In this document: positions 35,390 through 43,593 of the stretch, piece after piece
Numbering within the stretch: the first letter of the stretch is position 1
How the letters are laid out: every line of letters starts with the position of its first letter
Assembly: GCA_040756515.1 (NCBI GenBank)
Contig: JBFLYW010000001.1
Span: 1 to 64,000, forward strand
Source of the DNA: DSXH01 sp020724325
GTDB lineage: Bacteria > Bacteroidota > Ignavibacteria > Ignavibacteriales > Melioribacteraceae
Length of the DNA stretch: 64,000 nt
Direction: 5' to 3'
Notes under the pieces: generated by a model
What the model was told of the DNA's origin: nothing
Databases searched by the model: none
Seen by the model: only the letters and a program-made list of their open reading frames with translations
Position numbers and translations under genes: made by a program

Positions 35390-36201
35390 TCACGGTACCT
35401 TTTTATATCTATATTATTATCTTCTATTAATTGATTTAAGAATTCCCTAACGAGTTCTTTGTTTTTAAGAAGCATAAATCTGTCTTTAACAATATCTGTA
35501 ATCATTTCGTATTGCGGCAGAGTTCCTTTATCAAATTTTTCAATTAGTTGAACAATCATAAATTTTGATGGTTCCTCCTGTAGAACTATGCTTACCTCGT
35601 GCGGTAATAAATTAGTAACTACTTTAGAAAGAGAAGCAGACTCAAATTTATGTGCCGGAATTAATAACTCCGAATTCACATTAATTATTGCCTCATCACC
35701 TCTAAAAGAATTAAGAGTTTTCTTCCAGTCGCTCTCTATCAGTAACTTTCTAAACTTAACTGCTGTTTCAAAATTATTAAAGTAGGCAGTATTCATCTTA
35801 TAATAGTCTTCAGTAAAGATTAAATCATGTTTATATTTATCGTAGAATTCTTTAAGCTCATTGATTGCAGGTTCATACCGGTTCTCGTCAAGATATTTAT
35901 TGATTAAAAAAGCCGCAGCAAGTTCTTTTTTGGAATTTTCCATTATCCACTTAAATTCTTCGTTATCCAGCAATCCCTGTTCTAACGCTTCTTTGTAAAG
36001 AATTTCTTTTTCAATCCATTCGTTAATAAATTCTTCCCGCAGCTTTGACTGATTTCTGAATTCTTTTAGAGCTTTGTCAAGGTTTTCTTCGGTTAAGATG
36101 GAATCTCCAACCTTAACAAGATGATTTGAAGATTTATTCTTATCAGAGCAGCCGCTAAAAAATAAAACCGTTAATAAAACGCTACTGATTCTTAAAAGCA
36201 T
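35386..36201 (-). CDS. SurA-N-like lipoprotein without a clear parvulin domain
   Basis: A 271-aa lipoprotein (MLLRISSVLLTVLFFSGCSD). The first half resembles the SurA N-terminal chaperone part (DSILTEENLDKALKEFRNQS, INEWIEKEILYKEALEQGLL). The second half keeps remnants of the parvulin layout (EDYYKMNTAYFNNFETAVKF, LQEEPSKFMIVQLIEKFDKG) but lacks the usual HIL and GGDLG motifs, so isomerase activity is doubtful. It overlaps its neighbours by 4 and 20 bases, so all three are one translation-coupled unit. Confidence 0.82.
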   Translation of the reverse strand: MLLRISSVLLTVLFFSGCSDKNKSSNHLVKVGDSILTEENLDKALKEFRNQSKLREEFINEWIEKEILYKEALEQGLLDNEEFKWIMENSKKELAAAFLINKYLDENRYEPAINELKEFYDKYKHDLIFTEDYYKMNTAYFNNFETAVKFRKLLIESDWKKTLNSFRGDEAIINVNSELLIPAHKFESASLSKVVTNLLPHEVSIVLQEEPSKFMIVQLIEKFDKGTLPQYEMITDIVKDRFMLLKNKELVREFLNQLIEDNNIDIKRYRE

Positions 36202-38170
36202 GGTTAAGCTCGTTATAATATATTACCGGTTTATAAATCTCTTTCAGACTATTTATGTAAACATTTTCCAATCTTTTACTTTCCTGTTCTTGGAGCAGAC
36301 TTGCAATTTCTGCTTTTACTTCGTTTATATTTTTAAGCCGCGCACTTTCACGTTTAACAAGTTTAACAATTGACCAGCCGTCCTGGAAACGAAATGGTTC
36401 GGATATATTACCTATATTTTTTAGCGAATTGGCTTTCTTAGATAACTCATTTACATCTATTTCAACAAGTCCATAATAACCTGAAACATTATCGTAGCCA
36501 GACCTTTGTGAATACTTAACAACAAGACTATCAAAGTTCTCGCCGGAAGTTGCTAATGAATAGCATCGATTTATCAATGAATCGGATAATGAATATATTT
36601 CCTTGAATTCAACTCTGTCTTTCCATTTATAATCTTCGCGGTGCTGATCAAAGTATTTTTGGATCATTACACTATCCACGGCAACTTTTGTCCACACTTC
36701 CTCTTCAAGTAATTTAAACAAGTAAATTCCTTTTTCATACTCTTCCATTAGAGATGAGAATTGAGAACTTTCTTTATCATATTCACTCGCTTTCCTTTTT
36801 AATACTGTATCATTAACATAATTATTATAGATATCCTTTATTGTTTCGCTATTAAGTAAGCTGCTGTTATGTTGTTCTGATCTAAGGATATACGAAAATA
36901 GCGAGTCTATGGTAAAGAATTGATCCGAAAGTGTAAAGAGAACTTCGGGACCAAGAGATTTTTTATATTCAGTAGTTTCATAGTTTCTGCCAGTTTTTAT
37001 TTCATGAGAGAATGTAACAAGCTTGTCGTAGATATTCTTGTTTGCTTTATAGTTATAAACAATCTTCAAGCTATCTAATAATTTTTCATATGCCTGTTTA
37101 TAATAGGTCCTAAGAAACATTTCCTTTAATTCTTCGGCACTTTCCTGAAAAGAGGGATATGGAGCAATTTCATTTACTTTTACTATATGATATCCGATCG
37201 ATGTTTCAATAATTGGAGAAATTTCATTCACATTAAGACTAAAGACTACATCTTCGAACTTAGGATCAATTCTACCGCGTGATAGAAATCCTAAATCGCC
37301 ATATTGTTTAGCTGTCATTTTATCTTCAGAATATTCGAGTGCAATTTTATTAAAATCGGCACCATCTTTCAGTTCCTTCTCAATATCCAATATTTTCTTT
37401 AACGCTCTTATGGAATCTTTTACTCCCGTTGAATCAAAAATAGAAACCATTATATGCTGTGCTTTTACCTCTTCTTTGCGCGGCTGTTTCTCTAAAACTT
37501 TTATTATATGGTAACCATAACTTGATTTGACCGGTGTGTAATAAATATTACCCGGTTCAGTTGAGTAAATTGCTTCTTCGATTTCAGGAACAAGAATCAT
37601 TCCAGAAGTAACCCAGCCAACTACTCCGCCTCTTTTATTTGTATAAACATCTTTAGAATATTTCTCTGCTAGTTGAGAGTAGTCTTCCCCATTTTTAATC
37701 CGTTCGATTAATTGATCACCTAATTTAGCAGTTTCTTCATCATTCATTGTAGAATCCGGAATCAGCATAATATGTGCTGCTTTGAATTCCGCTTTTCTCC
37801 TCTCATACATTTTTTTCAATGCTGGTTCATATAAATGATCTTCTAGAAATAAAGTTGAACCAATATTCACTTTATAATCAAGTAATTCTTTCTGCATATC
37901 CGGATCAGTAGTAAATCCTCTAATTTCAGCATCCCGTAATTTCATTTTATAACTAACATAGAGGTCAAGAAATTTTTTAAGCGCTTCCAGAGAATCTGTT
38001 TTAGCTTTCTCAATACCACCCGAATTTTTAGCATAGGCTTTTTCAAATTCGTCTAGGTAGATTTTATAATTTCCATATTCAGCGACTAATATTTTAGAAT
38101 GATCGGATGTACATGAAATAAGAAGGGTAGAGAAAAGCAGAAGTGATAAATGAATTTTTTTAAAAGACAT
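36182..38170 (-). CDS. Peptidyl-prolyl isomerase (PpiC/SurA type) lipoprotein, large form
   Basis: About 662 aa from the start chosen at 38170. That ATG has GGAGG 9 bases upstream and opens a lipoprotein signal (MSFKKIHLSLLLFSTLLISC). An earlier in-frame ATG at 38254 would put 28 hydrophobic residues before it and has no ribosome binding site. At least two parvulin domains are visible: FKAAHIMLIPDSTMNDEETA with RGGVVGWV, and VKAQHIMVSIFDSTGVKDSI with QYGDLGFLSRG. A degenerate third segment lies near the C-terminus (SGYYGLVEID). It probably assists outer-membrane protein folding with the two following genes. Confidence 0.88.
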   Translation of the reverse strand: MSFKKIHLSLLLFSTLLISCTSDHSKILVAEYGNYKIYLDEFEKAYAKNSGGIEKAKTDSLEALKKFLDLYVSYKMKLRDAEIRGFTTDPDMQKELLDYKVNIGSTLFLEDHLYEPALKKMYERRKAEFKAAHIMLIPDSTMNDEETAKLGDQLIERIKNGEDYSQLAEKYSKDVYTNKRGGVVGWVTSGMILVPEIEEAIYSTEPGNIYYTPVKSSYGYHIIKVLEKQPRKEEVKAQHIMVSIFDSTGVKDSIRALKKILDIEKELKDGADFNKIALEYSEDKMTAKQYGDLGFLSRGRIDPKFEDVVFSLNVNEISPIIETSIGYHIVKVNEIAPYPSFQESAEELKEMFLRTYYKQAYEKLLDSLKIVYNYKANKNIYDKLVTFSHEIKTGRNYETTEYKKSLGPEVLFTLSDQFFTIDSLFSYILRSEQHNSSLLNSETIKDIYNNYVNDTVLKRKASEYDKESSQFSSLMEEYEKGIYLFKLLEEEVWTKVAVDSVMIQKYFDQHREDYKWKDRVEFKEIYSLSDSLINRCYSLATSGENFDSLVVKYSQRSGYDNVSGYYGLVEIDVNELSKKANSLKNIGNISEPFRFQDGWSIVKLVKRESARLKNINEVKAEIASLLQEQESKRLENVYINSLKEIYKPVIYYNELNHAFKNQ

Positions 38171-38253
38171 TGATAATCCTCCGTTTAATATCAGTAAAAA
38201 CAATTTTTTAGATAGAGGTGCAAAAATAACAAGAAAAACTAAATTTACTCCCA

Positions 38254-39198
38254 TTATTCAACTTTGAACGGAATTGTGTTCCTTTCCCAGAAAAATCCGT
38301 GTTCGTAACCCTGTATTTTCTTATCAAAATCAGCTTTTTCTAATCTTTTTTCTGCAAGGCATGCATATATTTTATCCAGTTCAATTCCAAGGTAATTCCT
38401 ATTAAGTTTTTTTGCTACAACGGAAGTAGTACCGGAGCCAAGAAAGGGATCTAAAACAACATCACCTTTTTTTGAACTTGCAAGGATAAGTTTTGCAACT
38501 AACTTTTCCGGCTTTTGAGTTGGATGGTCTGTATTTTCGGGCATCGACCAGAATGGAACGGAAACGTCTGTCCATATATTGGATGGAAATGTAAGACGAT
38601 AGTTACCATTTCTGCTCTTGGACCAATCTTTAGGATTACCATCAAGATCTTTATATGGGGCAACCACTTTCCTGTTTAGCTTTACGGCATCGTAATTAAA
38701 TGTATATTTTTCTGAAACCGTACAAAACCAGATATCTTCGGAATTATTTTTCCAGTTCGACTTAGCGCCACGACCTTTTTCCCTTTCCCATGTTATTCTA
38801 TTCCGGACAAAAAAATATTTTTCTAAAATATGACCGATAGAAATTGAAGTGCGCCAATCGCTGCAAAAATATACGTTTGCATTTTTTTTAAGTGTATGCA
38901 TAATTCTGGAGATAAAATTATTTATCCATTCTGAATACTCATCAATTGAAATTACTTTTATCTTGAGCGAATTGAAAGTTTTATTAAGATTGTAGGGCGG
39001 GTCTACTATCAGCAAATCGACAAAGTTATTTGGTAATTTATCTATGACGTCAAAAATATTCTGGCAGATTGTTTTATTAATAATTTTTGAAAGGGGCACT
39101 TTCTTACTGATCACAATTAAATTGGAAGAATATTTATCAATTTCGGAAGGAGTTATTCTTATAGTACGGTTCAATGATGATTTAGAATGTCTCTTCAT
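38254..39198 (-). CDS. Orphan DNA methyltransferase (N6-adenine or N4-cytosine, beta class)
   Basis: A 314-aa methyltransferase. The catalytic motif LLIVDPPYNLNK (about residues 62-73) comes first, and the SAM motif VVLDPFLGSGTTSVVAKKLN near 249 comes late, with YLGIELDK after it. This order is that of the beta class. PENTDHPTQKPEKLVAKLI before motif I is also typical. No restriction enzyme or specificity gene stands next to it; the neighbours are metG and PPIase genes. It may be a solitary regulatory methylase, or its partner may be elsewhere. The target sequence is not predictable. Confidence 0.9.
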   Translation of the reverse strand: MKRHSKSSLNRTIRITPSEIDKYSSNLIVISKKVPLSKIINKTICQNIFDVIDKLPNNFVDLLIVDPPYNLNKTFNSLKIKVISIDEYSEWINNFISRIMHTLKKNANVYFCSDWRTSISIGHILEKYFFVRNRITWEREKGRGAKSNWKNNSEDIWFCTVSEKYTFNYDAVKLNRKVVAPYKDLDGNPKDWSKSRNGNYRLTFPSNIWTDVSVPFWSMPENTDHPTQKPEKLVAKLILASSKKGDVVLDPFLGSGTTSVVAKKLNRNYLGIELDKIYACLAEKRLEKADFDKKIQGYEHGFFWERNTIPFKVE

Positions 39199-39218
39199 TT
39201 TTAGTCACCCGGCATAAA

Positions 39219-41279
39219 TTACTTAGCTACGGTACCGGGAGATACGCTGTTATCTATCTCAATTAATTTCACTTTCCCCTCTTCAAAGGAATCAACGGCA
39301 AGCACCATACCCTGAGAATCCAATCCAAATAATTTTGCAAGTTTAAGATTTGAAACAACCAATACCTTCTTACCTATTAATTGTTCGGGTTCGTAACTTT
39401 TAGCAATTCCTGCAACAAGCTGTCTTTCTTCGCCGCCCAGGTCAATTTTTAGCTTAAGTAGTTTTTCACTTTTGTCAACTCTTTCTGCATTTTTAATTAA
39501 TGCTACTCTTAGTTTAACTCTCCTAAACTCATCAATTGTAACTTCTTCATCCATCATAATCAGATCACCTTCCGGTATACCAAGTTTATTAATCTGATCT
39601 TCTATAACTTTGTCTTCAATTTTTGCAAAGAGAATTTCCGATTGACCAAGGGAATGTCCTTCTTTCAGGTTAAGTTTTCCACTTGTTCTCCATTCACATT
39701 TTGCTGCATTAAGCATTTTAAAAATTCTACTTGAAGAAAAAGGTATAACCGGCTCAAATAATTCTGCTAATGTATAAATACAATTCAGGCAGATATTTAA
39801 TGTAGTTGCGCATTTCACTTTATTCTTTTTTACACTAACCCACGGTTCAGAGTCATTGAAATATTTATTGCCCGCTCTTGCCAGGTTCATCATTTCAAAA
39901 ACAGCATCCTTAATTTTATATCGTTCAATAAGTTCGCCTACTCTTGCGGGATACTCTTCCATCAAGTTAATCATTTCTTCATCGATTTTATCAAGATTGC
40001 CGAGTGGAGGTACTTTACCTTCAAAGTGCTTAGAAGCAAATGTGAAAGTACGGTTTATAAAATTACCAAGTATATCAGCCAGTTCGCCGTTATTTCTAGA
40101 TTGAAATTCTCTCCAGTAAAAATCGGTATCCTTATTTTCGGGTAAATTGGCGGCTAAAGTATATCGTAATGGATCCGGTGGAAAAAGATCAAGAAATTCT
40201 AGAACATCCACACCCCAGCCGCGCGATTTAGAAAATTTTTTACCCTCAAAATTTAGGAATTCATTTGCAGGAATGTTTTGTGGTAATATGTATTTATCGG
40301 GTTGATAATCATTCCATGCCATTAACATTGCCGGAAAAATAATTGCGTGAAATACAATGTTATCCTTTCCAATAAAAGCGACGTATTTCGTAACAGGGTC
40401 TTGCCAAAAGTGTTTCCACAAATCAGGGTCATTTCTTTTTTGTGAAAGTTCTTTTGTAGCCGAGATGTAACCTAATACAGCTTCGAACCAAACGTAAAGC
40501 ACTTTGCCATCGGCACCATCTACAGGTACTTTTACACCCCAATCTAGATCCCTTGTATACGCGCGGTCTTTTAATCCTTCCTTAAACCATCCTTTGCAAT
40601 ATTGTAAAACATTTTCTTTCCAATTATACTTTTCGTTTATCTCTGTAATATATTTTTCAAGTCTCTCCTGGAATTTACCAAGCGGAAAATACCAGTGCGA
40701 AGTTTCTTTCAAAACGGGAGCTTCACCGGAGATTTTACTTTTAGGATTTTTCAATTCAGATGGTTCGAACAGCGATCCGCATTTTTCGCACTCGTCGCTT
40801 CTTGCTTCTTCGTTGCCGCATCGCGGGCACGTGCCTTCAACGTATCGGTCTGGCAGAAACATCTTAACTTTTTCGTCATAAAACTGAGATGATTTTTTTT
40901 CAACTAACAGTCCTCTGCTTAAAAATACTTTGAAATATTCCTGTGCGGTTAGGTGATGTACTGGTAGGCTAGTGCGCGAGTAGATATCGAAGCTCATACC
41001 AAATTTCTCGAAAGCGAGCCGGTTTAATTCATGATACCGGTCAATAATTACTTTAGGTGTCACTTTTTCATTATCGGCTGTAATTGTTATTGGTACACCA
41101 TGTTCGTCAGAACCGCATATGTAAATTATTTCGTCCCCTTTTAATCTTTTGTATCGAACATAAATATCTGCTGGTAAATAAGCACCACTTAAATGTCCAA
41201 GATGTATTCTGCCGTTTGCATACGGCAATGCCGATGTAACAAGAACTTTCTCTTTATTTCTATATGATGAACCAGTCAA
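39219..41279 (-). CDS. metG: Methionyl-tRNA synthetase
   Basis: A 686-aa class I synthetase that charges tRNA-Met. The HIGH motif reads HLGH (SALPYANGRIHLGHLSGAYL near 16-35). The zinc knuckle is CPRCGNEEARSDECEKCG near 150, and the KMSKS loop reads KFSKSRGWG near 345. An anticodon-binding helical bundle and a C-terminal OB-fold tRNA-binding domain (IDEFRRVKLRVALIKNAERV near 580 to the end) complete it. The length with the C-terminal extension is normal for Bacteroidota. Confidence 0.96.
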   Translation of the reverse strand: MTGSSYRNKEKVLVTSALPYANGRIHLGHLSGAYLPADIYVRYKRLKGDEIIYICGSDEHGVPITITADNEKVTPKVIIDRYHELNRLAFEKFGMSFDIYSRTSLPVHHLTAQEYFKVFLSRGLLVEKKSSQFYDEKVKMFLPDRYVEGTCPRCGNEEARSDECEKCGSLFEPSELKNPKSKISGEAPVLKETSHWYFPLGKFQERLEKYITEINEKYNWKENVLQYCKGWFKEGLKDRAYTRDLDWGVKVPVDGADGKVLYVWFEAVLGYISATKELSQKRNDPDLWKHFWQDPVTKYVAFIGKDNIVFHAIIFPAMLMAWNDYQPDKYILPQNIPANEFLNFEGKKFSKSRGWGVDVLEFLDLFPPDPLRYTLAANLPENKDTDFYWREFQSRNNGELADILGNFINRTFTFASKHFEGKVPPLGNLDKIDEEMINLMEEYPARVGELIERYKIKDAVFEMMNLARAGNKYFNDSEPWVSVKKNKVKCATTLNICLNCIYTLAELFEPVIPFSSSRIFKMLNAAKCEWRTSGKLNLKEGHSLGQSEILFAKIEDKVIEDQINKLGIPEGDLIMMDEEVTIDEFRRVKLRVALIKNAERVDKSEKLLKLKIDLGGEERQLVAGIAKSYEPEQLIGKKVLVVSNLKLAKLFGLDSQGMVLAVDSFEEGKVKLIEIDNSVSPGTVAK

Positions 41280-41521
41280 GATTTATCCACTCTTGTTTTT
41301 AATGAGGACAAATATAAGAAAAAATGAGTTTTTAAACTCTTAGTGAAAAGGTTAATTACTAACCGATGTTACACAATGTGTGATTTATTTTGCCACTCAA
41401 GCGCTAAAACACGAGGTATAAATATAGTATTTACTTGTTTTTGATATTTCTTTGTGCTTTCGTGCCTTTGCTACCAAGGCTTTTTGAACGTTTGCGAAAC
41501 ACTACTTACTTATATTTATAA

Positions 41522-41661
41522 CTTCTGAAAAAGATCGCTTGTCATTTCTCATCCCGCTTTGCTGGATTCGAAATAACATTTCTCGGTCACTTCGTTCCCT
41601 CGAAATAGCATTTCTCGGTCGCTTCGCTCCTTCGAAATAGAATTTCTGAATTTTGCAGAAG
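41522..41661 (+). mobile_element. Dispersed MITE-like palindromic element, copy 2
   Basis: A 140-bp element with ends CTTCTGAAAAA and TTTTGCAGAAG, which are imperfect inverted repeats. Inside are two CTCGGTCRCTTCGYTCCYTCGAAATA blocks and a mini-palindrome CATCCCGCTTTGCTGG. It lies in the 41280-41723 gap, which otherwise holds no gene. Confidence 0.7.
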
Positions 41662-41765
41662 TCTAATTCTTAATAAAATATTATCAATTTGTTAACACAA
41701 ATTAGTTCCAACAAGAAGAATAAATGAATAAATTTGCATTCCCAATAATGAGGAGAATTGCACAA

Positions 41766-43085
41766 ATGAAGTTAGCTATAAAAATATTATTTATTACTCT
41801 AATCTACAGCATTGCTTTTGTTCAACCGGTTAGAAGTCAAACAAACGATGAACAAAAAAAAGGAAACGTAATATTTATTCATCCCGATGGAACTTCTTTA
41901 GCAGTATGGAATGCTGTGCGAATGCTTTATGTTGGTCCGGATAACAAATTAAATTGGGATAATTTACCTAACATTGGTATTTACTTAGGACACCAGACAA
42001 ATTCACTTACTGCAACATCAAATGGCGGCGGAACCATTCATGCTTATGGAGTTAAAGTAGGAGTTGCTGCTTATGGAATGGATGATAATCACCAAATTCC
42101 TACTGCACGCTCCGGTAAAAAAATGAGTATTATAAAAGAGGCAATGGAATCCGGTATAAAAACAGGACTGATTAATTCTGGCAGCATTATTGAACCCGGA
42201 ACGGGTGCATTTGTTGCATCGGTTAGTACGCGAAAGGAGGATCAGGAAATCGCTAAACAAACTGCTCTTTCCGGTGTAGATATTATTATGTACGGTGGTG
42301 AAGAATGGCTTTTGCCCAAAGGAACAAAAGGATTCTATTGCAAAGAAGGAAAAAGAACCGATGGACTTAACTTAATAGAAGAGGTAAAAAAACTTGGTTA
42401 CACTATTATTTATACACGCGAGCAATTGAAGAACATAGACGCTAATATCAATAAACTATTCGGAATTTTTGCAGAAGGGCATACATTTAACGATAAAACT
42501 GAAGAAGATCAGATCAAACTAAACCTTGTGAATTATAAACCAGAAACACCAACGCTGGCAGAAATGACGGAAGCGGCTATTAAAATTTTATCTAAAAACA
42601 ATCAGCAATTTATTTTAATTGTGGAAGAGGAAGGAACTGATAATTTTGGTAATAAAAATAATGCTAAGGGAATGCTGGAAGCATTAAAAAGAGCTGATGA
42701 TGCATTTGGAGTTGCACTGAATTACATAAACACAAATCCAAACACACTTTTAATTACTTGTTCCGATAGCGAAGCCGGTGGAATGGAAGTAGTAAGTTAT
42801 ACGGAGGATTATTTCCCATTTGATAAACCATTACCTAAGGCAGACCCTAACGGTGCACCTTACGATGGAATAAATGGAAGTGAATCTTTCCCTTTCAGAT
42901 CAGCACCAGATAAATTTGGCAGAACGTTTCCATTTGTAATTAGCTGGTCAACTACCGATGACGTGTGCGGTTCGGTTTTGGTAAGAGCGGCTGGGTTAAA
43001 TTCCGAGTATGTGAAAGGTTCTGTTGATAATACAGATATTTATAAGTTTATGTACCTAACACTATTCGGTAAGATGCTTAATTAG
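41766..43085 (+). CDS. Alkaline-phosphatase-like protein with altered metal ligands
   Basis: About 439 aa from 41766, an ATG with AGGAG at 41751-41755 that opens a signal peptide (MKLAIKILFITLIYSIAFVQ). An ATG at 41724 also exists but would add 14 residues before the signal. The fold and order follow PhoA: FIHPDGTS for the first Asp, TATSNGGGTIHAYGVK with the serine nucleophile, VASVSTRKEDQEIA, VEEEGTDNFGNKNN and ITCSDSEAGGME. Compared with E. coli PhoA the zinc histidines seem replaced (His331 by Asn, His370 by Ser, His412 by Asp in STTDDVCG), while the Asp and Ser residues stay. It may use another metal or may not be a phosphatase. A short degraded copy of its 3' end lies at 48647-48748. 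Confidence 0.8.
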   Translation: MKLAIKILFITLIYSIAFVQPVRSQTNDEQKKGNVIFIHPDGTSLAVWNAVRMLYVGPDNKLNWDNLPNIGIYLGHQTNSLTATSNGGGTIHAYGVKVGVAAYGMDDNHQIPTARSGKKMSIIKEAMESGIKTGLINSGSIIEPGTGAFVASVSTRKEDQEIAKQTALSGVDIIMYGGEEWLLPKGTKGFYCKEGKRTDGLNLIEEVKKLGYTIIYTREQLKNIDANINKLFGIFAEGHTFNDKTEEDQIKLNLVNYKPETPTLAEMTEAAIKILSKNNQQFILIVEEEGTDNFGNKNNAKGMLEALKRADDAFGVALNYINTNPNTLLITCSDSEAGGMEVVSYTEDYFPFDKPLPKADPNGAPYDGINGSESFPFRSAPDKFGRTFPFVISWSTTDDVCGSVLVRAAGLNSEYVKGSVDNTDIYKFMYLTLFGKMLN

Positions 43086-43236
43086 TTGTTTCTTTATTCC
43101 TGGTATAGAAATTAGATTTAGAAAACTGTTTAATTAATTCATATGAAGAATGGTCTTTTCTTAGAGGTTGGCTTTATAGAAGTTCTAATAGCACACAGAT
43201 TGAACAGATTTTAACTGATTTTCGCAGATATACAAG
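42984..43236 (+). repeat. Direct repeat, copy 1 (3' end of the phosphatase gene plus downstream flank)
   Basis: This stretch covers the last 34 codons of the phosphatase-like gene and about 150 bases behind it, ending TTTTCGCAGATATACAAG. A second, diverged copy lies at 48647-48903 on the same strand. The two bracket the three-gene signalling operon. Confidence 0.85.
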
Positions 43237-43264
43237 CTTTGTCTTTGGTTCAATACTTTTGTTA

Positions 43265-43579
43265 CAACTCGATCCAGTCGTTGATGGACAGTGAGTGTCG
43301 AACCTAAACCTTGAAGGTCAAGAGTTGTTATCTATTTCCGCATGACCTTCAAGGTTGTTGATTCTTCAGTTATACCGACTGCGTCGGTATTCCTTCGGAA
43401 TGACAATTCTTCGTAGCTTCGCGTTTCAGATTGACAATGTAGAAAGTGTCCTGTCATTCTGAGCTGAACGAAGTGAGGCGAAGAATCTATGCGTAGTTCC
43501 TCTGTCACTTCGCTCCTTCAAAGTGACGTTTCTCTTTCGCTTCGCTCTTTCGAAATAAAATTTCGGAATTTTTCAGAAG
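43265..43579 (+). mobile_element. Dispersed MITE-like palindromic element, copy 3
   Basis: It contains AACCTTGAAGGTCA and its exact reverse complement TGACCTTCAAGGTT (about 25 bases apart), then CGACTGCGTCGG, TTCATTCTGAGC-like blocks and GAAGTGAGGCGAAGAATCTA. It ends with TTTTTCAGAAG (43569-43579). The left terminal repeat was not found, so the left limit is approximate. Confidence 0.65.
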
Positions 43580-43593
43580 CATAGATATCTAAA

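Noticed and set aside
38171..38254. Earlier start (38254) for the large PPIase gene
   Set aside because: It would add 28 hydrophobic residues before a good lipoprotein signal, while ATG 38170 has GGAGG at the right distance.
41462..41500. Terminator from ACCAAGGCTTTTTGAACG after the metG side
   Set aside because: The stem is too short and imperfect to support a call.
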